From NCBI GenBank assembly GCA_003566995.1, contig PXBG01000073.1:1-42632 (forward strand): 42,632 nucleotides of DNA, read 5' to 3'. Positions 32,881 to 41,749 of the stretch are shown here, in pieces; within the stretch, counting starts at the first letter, position 1, and every line of letters starts with the position of its first letter. A program made the position numbers and the translations under genes. This stretch comes from Syntrophobacteraceae bacterium (GTDB lineage Bacteria; Desulfobacterota; Syntrophobacteria; Syntrophobacterales; Syntrophobacteraceae). Under the pieces are notes generated by a model. That model was not told the origin of the DNA and did no database searches. It saw only the letters and a program-made list of their open reading frames with translations.

Positions 32881-33144
32881 GGAGGCGTTCCTCGATCTTG
32901 TTGTGGGACAGTGCGCACAAAATGTCTCTTCATCTCTAACCCAAAAAAATTCGATTGTTAACCGTTTTGCAGCAGGCTGTGAAGCTTGCGGAGCGTGACC
33001 TCTCACTCACGGGAAAGCCGTGGCCGGATACGGAAGGATGGCCCGGGTGGACTTCCGCCGTTTTTTCCTTCTCACTCTGTGCGAATGGGTTACACTCTTT
33101 GAGCAAGCTGTGCTAATTATACCTACTTCTCAAAACAAGTGCGG

Positions 33145-33187
33145 AAAACCTGCCTGGGCCAAGGGCCGATGGCGGTTTTTGTTTTTT
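33145..33187 (+). terminator. Terminator-like hairpin in the upstream region of the UPF0182 gene
   Basis: The outer stem AAAACC-GCC with GGC-GGTTTT has one bulged T, and the inner stem GGCC/GGCC has a 3-nt loop (33145-33179). The U-tract TTTTTGTTTTTT follows. It lies about 235 bp before the UPF0182 start with no plus-strand gene before it, so it could be an attenuator or the end of a short RNA. The rest of 32881-33419 shows no supported gene. Confidence 0.6.
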
Positions 33188-33419
33188 GTGGGGACCTGCT
33201 TCTGAAAGGGCTGTTTTTCTTCAAGGGCCCGGGAGGACTCAGAATGTTGCCGGTCATTTCGGCCCGTCACCTCGCACCAGCCCCCTGCTCCGGTTCGCCG
33301 GAGGTTCCGGGGGGGTGGGCCAGGCCTGGAAGGGCGGCCTTTCGGGGGCAGGTCATGAGGACATTGAGGACGATTCCAACACGAACCGCAGGCATGTGTC
33401 TGCAAGAGGGTGCACGGCC

Positions 33420-36158
33420 ATGAGAGACGTTTTTGGACCTGGCGGTCCGCGGGATCCGCGGGATCCGCTACCCCAAATCAACCTGGAAAATCTGGATTTT
33501 TCCAAACTGACCCGCATGATCAAGGGAGGCCTTCTCATCCTGGCCGCAATCCTGCTGCTGTCGGGATTGGCATGGGGCCAGAGGTTTTACACGGACTGGC
33601 TCTGGTTCAGTGACCTGGGCTATCAGGAAGTCCTTTTGAAGATGGTTTCCACACGGGTTGTTCTTTACCTGCTGGCGGCGGCCGTCTTTTTTGCCCTGGC
33701 TGTTCCGAACCTTTACATGGCCTGGCGCATCACGGACAGGATGCGGCCCTACGGCGGCCAGAAACTGCCCCCCGACATTTACGCGGCTGCACGAAAAGTT
33801 CTCCTTCTGGTGACATCGGGCGTGGTGATCCTGGGCGCTTTCACTCTCTCGGGGCAGCCCGCCGCCGAGTGGGAAACCGTGCTCCGTTATCTCAACGGGG
33901 TGGCTTTCAACGAAACGGATCCCATATTTCAAAACGATATTTCCTTCTATGTCTTCACCCTTCCCGTCCTGGAGTTTGTGCGCTTCTGGCTTCTCAGCGT
34001 GGTGCTGGCGGTCCTGCTCATCGTGGGCGCTTTTTATTATGTGAACAGTTCCTTCCGGGGGGAAGCTTTTTCCTTCACCCAGCCCGTGAGAGCCCATCTG
34101 GCCATCCTGGGCGCGATGCTGTTTGTGCTCATCGCAGCGGGCCACTGGCTGGGGCGCTATGAACTCCTCTATTCTCCCACGGGCGCTGTCTTCGGCATGG
34201 GAAACACGGACAGCACCGTCACCCTGCCCGCTCGCACACTCCTGACTTTTGTGGCTCTCGCCACTTCGGGACTGTTGCTGGCCAGCGCTTTTTCCAATAA
34301 AAAACGCCTGGCTGTCTGGGCCGTGGGCGCCTGGTTTGTCCTGAACATTGCGGGCGGCACGGCGGCGCCCATGTTCTACCAGAGAATGTATGTGGAACCC
34401 AGCGAACTGGCGCGCGAGAGAGAGTTTCTGGCCAACAACATTTCGGCCACCCGGGAGGCCTTCGGTCTGACAGGCCTTCAGACCAAAACCCATCCCGCCC
34501 TGGGATGGGTCGATCCCGAAACGGTGGAGGACAACCGGGGCACTGTGCGCAACATCAGGCTGTGGGATGAAGGCCCTCTCCTGCAAAGCTACAACCAGAT
34601 CCAGTTTTTCCGCCTTTATTATGATTTTCTGGAGATGAGCACGGACCGTTACACGGTGGATGGGGAGCTGCGGCAGGTGATGCTGGCCACGCGCGAACTC
34701 TCGGCGGAAAAGCTCCCTTCGGAAGCTCAGCGGTGGGTCAACAGGCACCTTCAGTTCACCCACGGCTATGGAGTGGCCATGACACCGGTGACCGAAGTGG
34801 ATGAGGGTGGCAGGCCAGGGTTTTTCATCAGCGACATCCCCCCTGAAGGGGAGATCGAACTGCATCGGCCCGAGATCTATTTCGGCCTCAAAAGTCTCGA
34901 TTACCTCATCGCGCGCACGGACACCCTGGAATTCAACTATCCCGGGCCTGACGGATCCGTTTACACCACCTACGATGGAGAGGGGGGCGTGGAGTTGAGC
35001 TCCTTTTTCCGGAAACTCATGTACGCCTGGCAATTCAGGGACATCAACATTCTCATCTCCGGGGAAATCAATCCGGACAGTCTCATTCAGTATCGGCGGA
35101 CCATTCCCGAACGCTTCTCCACCGTGTCGCCCTTCCTGCTGAGAGACCGTGAAGCCTACAGCGTGGTGGCTGACGGCCGGGTGTTCTGGATACAGGATGC
35201 CTACACCACCACCAGCCGTTACCCCTATTCCACTCCCTATCAGGGCCAGTTCAACTACCTGAGAAATAGTGTCAAGGCCGTGGTGGATGCCTACCACGGG
35301 ACCATCGACTACTACATTGCGGATCCCGATGATCCCATCGTCCGCACCTACGAAGCCATCTTTCCCGGACTGTTCAGGTCCATGGAAGAGATGCCCGAGT
35401 ACTTGCGGCCTCACCTGCGGTATCCGCAGGACGGCTTTTCCGTTCAGACCCAGATGCTCCTTCAGTATCACATGGAAGATCCCGTGGTCTTCTACAACAG
35501 GGAAGATCAGTGGTCTCTGCCCGTGCAGCAGTCTTTCGGCAGGACGGAAGTGCTTCGGCCCTATTACATCGTGGCCCGCCTGCCGGGAGAGGAGAGGGAG
35601 GAGTTTCTGCTCATTCAGCCCTTCACTCCGGTGAACCGCCACAACCTGGTGGGGTGGATAGCCGCGCGTATGGATGGGGAAAACTATGGTGAACTGACCC
35701 TTTACCGCTTTCCCCGGGGCCGCCACGTGGATGGTCCCAACCAGATCGAGGCGCGCATCGACAACGATGCGGTCATTTCGGAACAATTCACCCTGTGGGG
35801 ACAGGTGGGTTCGGAGGTTTTCCGGGGCATTCTCCTGGTCATTCCCCTGGGCGATTCCCTCCTTTACGCGGAGCCGGTCTTTCTGAGACCTGAAACCCTG
35901 GACTTCCCCGAACTGCGGCGGATCATTCTGGCCGATTCACGGCAGGTGGTCATGCACCGGACTCTTGACGAGTCCATCCTGGCACTCGTGGGCGAATTGC
36001 CAGCGGTGGCACCCGTGGCGGAGGTGGAAGAAGATGTCGTTGAGCCGGTCGCTCCCGCACTGCCCCTGGAGGGCATCGACGCCGTTCAAAGGGGTCTTCG
36101 GGAGGCTGTGGAAAAGCTCCAGGAAGTTTTGGATCAACTGGGAAGAATGGACCGCTGA
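33420..36158 (+). CDS. UPF0182 family integral membrane protein
   Basis: A 912-residue protein with about seven membrane segments in the first 330 residues (for example MIKGGLLILAAILLLSGLAWG and VVLYLLAAAVFFALAVPNLYMAW). A large soluble region follows, including ANNISATREAFGL, NIRLWDEGPLLQSYNQIQFFRLYYDF and PYYIVARLPGEEREEFLLIQPFTPVNRHNLVGWIAARMDG, all typical of UPF0182. The function of this conserved family is unknown. The C-terminus ends in a helix GLREAVEKLQEVLDQLGRM. The frame is open from 33186, but the family N-terminus and AGAGGG nine bases upstream favour 33420. The first codons contain a GGATCCGCG tandem repeat encoding RDPRDP. Confidence 0.9.
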   Translation: MRDVFGPGGPRDPRDPLPQINLENLDFSKLTRMIKGGLLILAAILLLSGLAWGQRFYTDWLWFSDLGYQEVLLKMVSTRVVLYLLAAAVFFALAVPNLYMAWRITDRMRPYGGQKLPPDIYAAARKVLLLVTSGVVILGAFTLSGQPAAEWETVLRYLNGVAFNETDPIFQNDISFYVFTLPVLEFVRFWLLSVVLAVLLIVGAFYYVNSSFRGEAFSFTQPVRAHLAILGAMLFVLIAAGHWLGRYELLYSPTGAVFGMGNTDSTVTLPARTLLTFVALATSGLLLASAFSNKKRLAVWAVGAWFVLNIAGGTAAPMFYQRMYVEPSELAREREFLANNISATREAFGLTGLQTKTHPALGWVDPETVEDNRGTVRNIRLWDEGPLLQSYNQIQFFRLYYDFLEMSTDRYTVDGELRQVMLATRELSAEKLPSEAQRWVNRHLQFTHGYGVAMTPVTEVDEGGRPGFFISDIPPEGEIELHRPEIYFGLKSLDYLIARTDTLEFNYPGPDGSVYTTYDGEGGVELSSFFRKLMYAWQFRDINILISGEINPDSLIQYRRTIPERFSTVSPFLLRDREAYSVVADGRVFWIQDAYTTTSRYPYSTPYQGQFNYLRNSVKAVVDAYHGTIDYYIADPDDPIVRTYEAIFPGLFRSMEEMPEYLRPHLRYPQDGFSVQTQMLLQYHMEDPVVFYNREDQWSLPVQQSFGRTEVLRPYYIVARLPGEEREEFLLIQPFTPVNRHNLVGWIAARMDGENYGELTLYRFPRGRHVDGPNQIEARIDNDAVISEQFTLWGQVGSEVFRGILLVIPLGDSLLYAEPVFLRPETLDFPELRRIILADSRQVVMHRTLDESILALVGELPAVAPVAEVEEDVVEPVAPALPLEGIDAVQRGLREAVEKLQEVLDQLGRMDR

Positions 36159-36241
36159 AAAATCTTCAGTGAGATCCCGGTGGCTGGAAATTCCCAGAAC
36201 CGCCGGGATCAAGCCTGAAACCTGATGGACAAGGGAAATGG

Positions 36242-36288
36242 GGGTGCTGGGAGGAAGGAGTTTTCAACTTCCTTTCAGCACCCTTTTT
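36242..36288 (+). terminator. Terminator of the UPF0182 gene
   Basis: The outer stem GGGTGCT/AGCACCC (36242-36248 with 36277-36283) and inner stem AGGAAG/CTTCCT are followed by five T. It lies 84 bp after the stop, before the convergent rfbB. Confidence 0.75.
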
Positions 36289-36328
36289 CATGGTGAGGGA
36301 GTCCGCACACAGAAGGGCTCCTTGTGCC

Positions 36329-37402
36329 TCACGCGAGCCCAAGGCGCTGGCGCTGATAGGTCCCGTCCTGAACCCGTTGGCACCAGGTTCCGTTTTCCAG
36401 ATACCATTTCACCGTTTTGAGGATTCCCGTTTCAAAGGTTTCCCGCGGTTTCCAGCCCAGTTCTCTCTGGATTTTGGAAGCGTCGATGGCGTAGCGCCGG
36501 TCGTGCCCGGGCCGGTCCGCCACGTGAGTGATGAGGGCGCTGTGGGGTTTGAAAGGGGATTGGGGGAGGAGTTCGTCAAGAATGGCGCACAGGGTCTGAA
36601 CGACCTGAAGGTTGGTTTTTTCGTTGTGTCCGCCCACGTTGTAGGTTTCCCCCAGGCGGCCCCGGGTGATGATCCGGTAGAGGGCCTGGGCGTGGTCTTC
36701 CACGTGAAGCCAGTCGCGGACCTGCTCCCCCCGGCCGTAAATGGGCAGGGGTTTGCCTTCGAGAGCGTTCAGGATCATGAGGGGAATGAGCTTTTCGGGA
36801 AACTGGAAGGGGCCGTAGTTGTTGGAGCAATTGGAGAGGAGCGCGGGGAATCCGAAGGTGCGGTGCCAGGCGCGCACCAGGTGGTCCGCCGAGGCCTTGC
36901 TGGCCGAGTAAGGGGAGCTGGGGGCATAGGGCGATTCCTCGGTGAAGAGGCTTTTGGAATCTTCCAGATCCCCGTAGACTTCGTCCGTGGAAACGTGGTG
37001 GAAGCGAAAAAGCTCTCTGCGCTCGGGGGGCAGTTTCTGCCAGTGGCTGCGGGCTGCTTCCAGGAGAGTGCAGGTCCCCACGATGTTGGTTTGAATGAAG
37101 GCCTGTGGGCCGTCGATGGAACGGTCCACGTGGGATTCGGCGGCCAGGTGCATGACCGCATCGGGCTGGTGACGGGCGAAAATGCGTTCCATGGAGGGGC
37201 GGTCGCAGATGTCCGTTTGCTCAAAATGGTGGCGTTCGCTGGGCAAAACGGCACTGAGGGATTCCAGGTTTCCCGCGTAGGTCAGTTTGTCCACGTTGAT
37301 GACGTGGTCGCGGGTGTTGCGGAGGATGTGCCGGATGACCGCGGAGCCGATGAAACCGGCACCGCCTGTGATGAGAAGTTTCATGGGAGTTTTATGTCTC
37401 AT
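36329..37402 (-). CDS. rfbB: dTDP-glucose 4,6-dehydratase
   Basis: A 357-residue extended-SDR enzyme that converts dTDP-glucose to dTDP-4-keto-6-deoxyglucose, the branch point to rhamnose and other deoxysugars. The NAD motif is [43 protein letters not shown] and [20 protein letters not shown] (catalytic Tyr and Lys) are the RfbB signatures. [21 protein letters not shown] is specific for the family. The [11 protein letters not shown] opening suggests the true start may be the ATG at 37384; neither ATG has a good site. No rfbA, C or D is adjacent. A second nucleotide-sugar gene precedes it. Confidence 0.92.
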   Translation of the reverse strand: MRHKTPMKLLITGGAGFIGSAVIRHILRNTRDHVINVDKLTYAGNLESLSAVLPSERHHFEQTDICDRPSMERIFARHQPDAVMHLAAESHVDRSIDGPQAFIQTNIVGTCTLLEAARSHWQKLPPERRELFRFHHVSTDEVYGDLEDSKSLFTEESPYAPSSPYSASKASADHLVRAWHRTFGFPALLSNCSNNYGPFQFPEKLIPLMILNALEGKPLPIYGRGEQVRDWLHVEDHAQALYRIITRGRLGETYNVGGHNEKTNLQVVQTLCAILDELLPQSPFKPHSALITHVADRPGHDRRYAIDASKIQRELGWKPRETFETGILKTVKWYLENGTWCQRVQDGTYQRQRLGLA

Positions 37403-37536
37403 GGGTCAGGGTTTCAGGTGCGTGGAGCCGGGGGAGGGTCGGGTTTCGAACCCCCATTCCGCAAGAAAAACCTCTGGCTCACCGCTGGGTTTGTGCAGGG
37501 GGCCGCCCGGGGCCCTCTCCTTTGCTCTTTGCCGTC

Positions 37537-38574
37537 TCACTGCCTTTTTCCGAGTTTTTCCGCGTACCAGGCCAGGGCTTCCTGCAAGCCTTCTTCCAGG
37601 GTATGGGTGGGTTGGTATCCCAGGAGCTTTTGGGCCCGCGAAATGTCCGCCTGGGAGTGGAGCACGTCGCCGGGGCGGAAGTCCCGGTGAATGGGCTTGA
37701 AATTTTCCAGGTGCGGGTGGTCGGGAAGGAGCCCCGTTCGCAGGGTTTCAAAAAGGTCCTTGAGGCTCTTGCGGCTGTTGAGGGCCACGTTGTAGGTCTG
37801 GTTGGGAGCTTCGGGGTGGGTGGTCGTGGCGGCCAGAAGGTTGATCTGGATCACGTTTTCCACGAAACAGAAATCCCGGCTGGTCTCCCCCGTGCCGTTG
37901 ATGTAGAGGGGTTCCTTGTGCATCATGGCGATGACCCACCTGGGAATGACGGCGGCGTATGGACCTTCGGGGTCCTGGCGGGGCCCGAAGACGTTGAAGT
38001 AGCGGAGCCCCATGGTTTCAAGGCCGTAGGTGCGGGAAAAATTCATGGCGTAGAGTTCATTGGCCAGCTTGGAGACGGCATAGGGGGATAGAGGGTTTCC
38101 GATCCTCTCTTCCACCTTGGGAAGATCCGGGTGGTCTCCGTAGAGGGCACTGCTCGAGGCATAAACGAAGCGCTTCACGCCCGCGTCGCGCGCCGCAAGG
38201 AGCATGTTCAGCGTCCCCGTCACGTTGCTGGCATGGGTGGCGAGGGGGTCTTCGATGGATCGGGGTACGGAGCCCAGGGCCGCCTGGTGAAGGACATGAT
38301 CCACACCGCTGCACACTTTTTGACAGGTGGGCAGGTGGCGGATGTCTCCTTCCACGAAGGTGAAGCGCTTTTTTTGCTCTTCCCCCACCAGGGAAAGGAC
38401 TTCGTCCAGGTTGCGCCGGTGGCCCGTGTCCAGGTTGTCGAGGCCCACCACGTCCTGGTCCAGTTTGAGTAGGGCCTCCAGAAGGTTGGATCCGATGAAA
38501 CCCGCCACTCCTGTCACGAGCCAGGTCCTGGGGTTCGACCGCAGGGTCTTTCGGGTCTGTTCATAAGGTGTCAT
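37537..38574 (-). CDS. UDP-N-acetylglucosamine 4-epimerase, WbpP/Gne-like
   Basis: A 345-residue extended-SDR epimerase. [43 protein letters not shown] is very like the WbpP/TviC family, which converts UDP-GlcNAc to UDP-GalNAc and the corresponding uronic acids. [33 protein letters not shown] and [14 protein letters not shown] (catalytic Tyr-x3-Lys) follow, and the C-terminus has [24 protein letters not shown]. The exact sugar is inferred. The frame is open to 38811, but the family begins near [11 protein letters not shown], so 38574 is chosen. With rfbB downstream it probably supplies a surface polysaccharide. Confidence 0.88.
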   Translation of the reverse strand: MTPYEQTRKTLRSNPRTWLVTGVAGFIGSNLLEALLKLDQDVVGLDNLDTGHRRNLDEVLSLVGEEQKKRFTFVEGDIRHLPTCQKVCSGVDHVLHQAALGSVPRSIEDPLATHASNVTGTLNMLLAARDAGVKRFVYASSSALYGDHPDLPKVEERIGNPLSPYAVSKLANELYAMNFSRTYGLETMGLRYFNVFGPRQDPEGPYAAVIPRWVIAMMHKEPLYINGTGETSRDFCFVENVIQINLLAATTTHPEAPNQTYNVALNSRKSLKDLFETLRTGLLPDHPHLENFKPIHRDFRPGDVLHSQADISRAQKLLGYQPTHTLEEGLQEALAWYAEKLGKRQ

Positions 38575-38802
38575 GGAATTTTCTTTCAGGCTTGCTGGTT
38601 TTCGTCGAAGCCGGCCGCTCCACGTGAGGGCATCCAACGGTGAAACGTGCCCGCAGTCAAAAGGGGTTCCCAGAGAAGGGTTAGCAAGTTTTATTCCCTC
38701 ATGAGGACTTTCATCTTTGCAGCCGCCCTTTCCTGATGGCTTATTACCGGGAATGGATGAAAAAGGGAAGGGGTTTTGCGGTTGCCCTTTTTTGCCGTGA
38801 GG

Positions 38803-38831
38803 TTGACACACCGCCCAATGTGGGCTACGAG
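38803..38831 (+). promoter_or_regulatory. Possible promoter of the 139-residue protein gene
   Basis: Perfect TTGACA (38803-38808), exact 17-bp spacer, TACGAG (38826-38831) as a weak -10. It lies inside the longer open frame starting at 38736, supporting a later translation start. The gap 38575-38966 shows nothing else. Confidence 0.45.
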
Positions 38832-38966
38832 GACTCGAAAAGGAGTTTGCAAGGGATTTGGGCCGGGGGCCTGTTCAAATGTATGGCAGAATCCATGCGG
38901 CGCACGGGTGAAAGTCTTTGCGAAAAGTTTCGGCCCGGCCGTATGGCACGCATCGATGGAGGTTTT

Positions 38967-39386
38967 ATGGAAAAGGATGCTTCCCAGGTGATGGAACAAT
39001 GGAAAAGAGAGCTGGAAGCCGCCTGGCGGGACATGCCCAAAAAATTCCGCACGGAAAAGACCGCCCGCCGAACCCTTCAGTGTTGTCTCTACGCCAGGGC
39101 CGCCTCCATGGGCTACAAAGTTGTGGCAGACTATATGCCTCCCCGGGTGGCGGACCGTCCCGTGGATGTGGTCGTTTTGGATGACAGGGACAGCATTCTT
39201 TTTGCCGTGTGCCTGGACAGTATGGTCACTCTGGCCGCCGTCAAGAGCCTGGACAGTTTTGAGGCCCGGCACAAAGTCATATACACCATGAGCCCCATGG
39301 AAAAAAAGGTGCGGGAGAGCCGGTTTTTTCTCAAGCCGGATATCGTTCATCACCATTTGCAGAGAAACGGGGGCGACGGCTGGTGA
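38967..39386 (+). CDS. Hypothetical protein, possibly a degenerate nuclease-like fold
   Basis: A 139-residue protein I do not recognise. Residues 1-60 are helical and basic (MEQWKRELEAAWRDMPKKFRTEKTARRTLQ). Residues 60-110 look like alternating strands: RPVDVVVLDDRDSILFAVCLDSMVTLAAVK, then ARHKVIYTM. The D-x10+-hydrophobic strand pattern recalls PD-(D/E)xK nucleases, but the E-x-K is replaced by C-L-D, so activity is doubtful. GGAGG four bases before the ATG at 38967 sets this start; the frame is open to 38736. It stands alone, divergent from the sugar genes. Confidence 0.55.
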   Translation: MEKDASQVMEQWKRELEAAWRDMPKKFRTEKTARRTLQCCLYARAASMGYKVVADYMPPRVADRPVDVVVLDDRDSILFAVCLDSMVTLAAVKSLDSFEARHKVIYTMSPMEKKVRESRFFLKPDIVHHHLQRNGGDGW

Positions 39387-40244
39387 CCCGTTGCCTGCAG
39401 GAAGGCAAAAGAAGTGGCCTTTTGCCTTGACAGCATTGGGTTCGTGTGACATAAGTGAAGCGAACTGTAAAATTTACGCAATGCTCTTCACCACTGATGT
39501 GCTTCCACCTTTCAATGTACTGAATCCACTCTCTCATGTTCTCTTCTCTCCCGTTGCAGAAGCCATGGCTCTGAAGATTCTCTTCCGTGTTTGAGCAGTG
39601 CACCGCACAAACATGAGCAGGCAATCTATCTCTTTAATATAAATGTAGATAAGGCTTTTCACATTCATGTTGACAACCCGACCGTTTTTATATAAGGGAT
39701 GGAACAGTGTGTACTAAACTGTAGGGTTCGCCTTGCGTTACAAAACTTTTCGATCGTTTGCAACCCATGCAGACAGAAAGGAGGTGAAGGGGAAGAGATC
39801 CACTCATGGTTTAGAAAACTTTTGGATGGGGCTATTTGTTTTTTTATTCAGACCAACTCGCGAGTATGCTGCCCTTCCGATGCTTCATGGTACTATTGTT
39901 CTGATAGATCAAAACCTAGCTGCGCATACTGATTTTCCATTGCTCCAGAGTTGGCCGTTTCCTTTCTTTTAATTCTAAAACTTTCATATCAACATTTTAC
40001 ATTTTTCACCACAACCTGATGGGGGGATCTGCTTCCCGCCGGAGTGCTGTCCGGGAGAGGTTTTTCCGGAGCGAAGAGGGCGGGGTTCGGCTTCCGGGTG
40101 AGATGGGTTTCATGAGTCTCATGCAGGCGCCAGGCAGGTCCCGGGGAATCGGGTGATCTCGAAGTGCGAGGAGACGCCTGCGCGGATTGACTGGATTGCC
40201 GCAATTTTCTAACGCAGTACTTTTCAGGACAGAGAGGTTTAAAT
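39387..40244. other. Gene-poor region, partly AT-rich, upstream of the OFA transporter
   Basis: An 858-bp stretch. 39600-40015 is clearly richer in A+T than the genes around it. Small overlapping open frames at 39699-39932 and 39733-39972 have no recognisable product. A perfect Shine-Dalgarno sequence AAAGGAGGTGA (about 39777-39787) has no usable start codon at normal distance; the next ATG, near 39806, is followed by a stop one codon later. It could be a decayed gene, a small-RNA locus or a long leader. 40016-40244 is GC-rich again and includes the palindrome CATGAG-T-CTCATG. Confidence 0.5.
39670..39696 (+). promoter_or_regulatory. Possible promoter in the AT-rich region
   Basis: TTGACA (39670-39675) is followed, after a short 15-bp spacer, by TATAAG (39691-39696). 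It could start a long leader for the transporter gene or a small RNA. Spacing is poor. Confidence 0.35.
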
Positions 40245-41471
40245 ATGGCAAGCGATCAAGCAACAATACCTCGTTGGCTTCCCCTGCTGGGGGGAATACT
40301 TGGAAGTACCACCTGCGGTCTTTTGTTGTACGCATGGAGTGTTTTTATTGCTCCCCTTTCCATGGAATTCGGCTGGACGCGGGCAGAAATCGCCCTGGCC
40401 TTCGGTATTGTCTGTTTTGTGTTCGGTCTGACCACCATTCCCGCCGGCCGCCTCAGTGACAGAATCGGCCCCCGAAAAGTCGTGCTCGTGGGTGCCGTGC
40501 TGGTGCTCATCGGCTTTGTCCTTTCAGGCTTCATTCAGACAAAACTTCAGCTGTACCTCACCTACGGTGTCATCTGCGGCGTCGGCGGTGGCATGATGTA
40601 CCTGCCGCCCATTGCCACGGGGCCCAAGTGGTGGCCCGACAGGAGGGCCCTGGCCACCGGGTTCGCCATCGTGGGTCTGGGGCTCGGGTCATTCATCATG
40701 GCCCCCATCGCCACCTGGATCATTGAAAACCATGGTTGGCGCTATGTGTTCATCTGGGTCGGTGTCGCCATGGGTATTCTGGGCATTCTTTCCGCCCTCT
40801 GTCTGCAGAATCCTCCTGCCGGATGGAAGCCTGCCGGATGGTCGCCTCCACCTCCTCCTCCCGGTGCTTCCGCCAAGAGCCAGGAAGACTACACGCACGA
40901 TGAAGCCAAAGCCACTCCCCAGTTCTGGATGCTCTACATCGCCTTTTTCTGCTCCTGCTTTTCAGGCCTCCTGGTTGTGGGCCACATCGCGGGCGCCGGA
41001 ATCGACAGGGGTCTGGATCCCATGGCCGCCGGCTGGGCCGTCAGCGCGCTGGCCATCACCAACGCCGCTGTGCGCATCGTCATCGGCGGTATTGCAGACA
41101 AGATCGGGACCAAAAAGTGCTTCATTGTTCTCTGGGCCATCCAGGTCGGTGTCCTTCTGCTCCTTTACCCCACGGCCGGCAATGCGGTCCTGTTCTTCAT
41201 CGTAGCCCTCGTCTTCGGATGGAACTACGGTGCCCAGTTCACCCTGTTTCCCGCCACCACCCTCCGGTACTATGGAGCCAAGGCACAGGGGTCCAACTAC
41301 GGGCTGCTCTTCAGCGCCTTCGGTTTGGCCGGTCTTGCGGGACCCTGGGCCGGTGGTTACCTGTACCGCTGGGGCGACAGCTACTACATTCCCTTCATCG
41401 CCTCTGCCGTGGTCATGGCCATTTCACTGGTGCTCCTCGTCATCGCCAAGCCCCCTGCAGAGCGCACATGA
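40245..41471 (+). CDS. OFA-family MFS transporter (oxalate/formate antiporter type)
   Basis: A 408-residue, 12-segment major facilitator protein. The OFA family pattern is seen in [54 protein letters not shown] and [40 protein letters not shown] proline-rich cytoplasmic loop ([13 protein letters not shown]) separates the halves. Members exchange oxalate for formate or carry other carboxylates such as lactate or pyruvate; the substrate cannot be decided here. GAGAGG lies eight bases before the start. It stands alone between a gene-poor region and a strong terminator. Confidence 0.88.
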   Translation: MASDQATIPRWLPLLGGILGSTTCGLLLYAWSVFIAPLSMEFGWTRAEIALAFGIVCFVFGLTTIPAGRLSDRIGPRKVVLVGAVLVLIGFVLSGFIQTKLQLYLTYGVICGVGGGMMYLPPIATGPKWWPDRRALATGFAIVGLGLGSFIMAPIATWIIENHGWRYVFIWVGVAMGILGILSALCLQNPPAGWKPAGWSPPPPPPGASAKSQEDYTHDEAKATPQFWMLYIAFFCSCFSGLLVVGHIAGAGIDRGLDPMAAGWAVSALAITNAAVRIVIGGIADKIGTKKCFIVLWAIQVGVLLLLYPTAGNAVLFFIVALVFGWNYGAQFTLFPATTLRYYGAKAQGSNYGLLFSAFGLAGLAGPWAGGYLYRWGDSYYIPFIASAVVMAISLVLLVIAKPPAERT

Positions 41472-41521
41472 TGACATGACGACTTGCTGAGGCTTCCATG
41501 AAGCCTTGATGATGTGGCATG

Positions 41522-41556
41522 CCCCGGGAAACCTCAGTGGTTCCCCGGGGTTTTTT
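41522..41556 (+). terminator. Terminator of the OFA transporter gene
   Basis: A 12-bp stem (41522-41533 with 41539-41550) has one A-C mismatch and a 5-nt loop, followed by six T. It lies 50 bp after the stop. Confidence 0.9.
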
Positions 41557-41749
41557 GTCTGTGGCGGCTGCAGGAACGAGCGGAAGAGCATTGGGCTCTC
41601 TCTGCGCCTTGGCGAGTGCCGCCAAATGCTGAAGTGTGCGTGGCGGGCGGACGGGCGGTGGGCAGAAAAGGCCCCGTCCCCCCCTGGGAAACCCCGGGCC
41701 CCTGCGAGGGCCATGAAATGTCCACGAAGAAAAAAGCGAGGGAAAGCCC

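Noticed and set aside
33468..35786. 772-codon minus-strand frame opposite the UPF0182 gene
   Set aside because: Antisense shadow; the plus strand has a clear family match.
36290..37690. 466-codon plus-strand frame opposite rfbB
   Set aside because: Antisense of two nucleotide-sugar genes.
39331..39624. 97-codon minus-strand frame in the gene-poor region
   Set aside because: It overlaps the end of the 139-residue protein gene and has no recognisable product.
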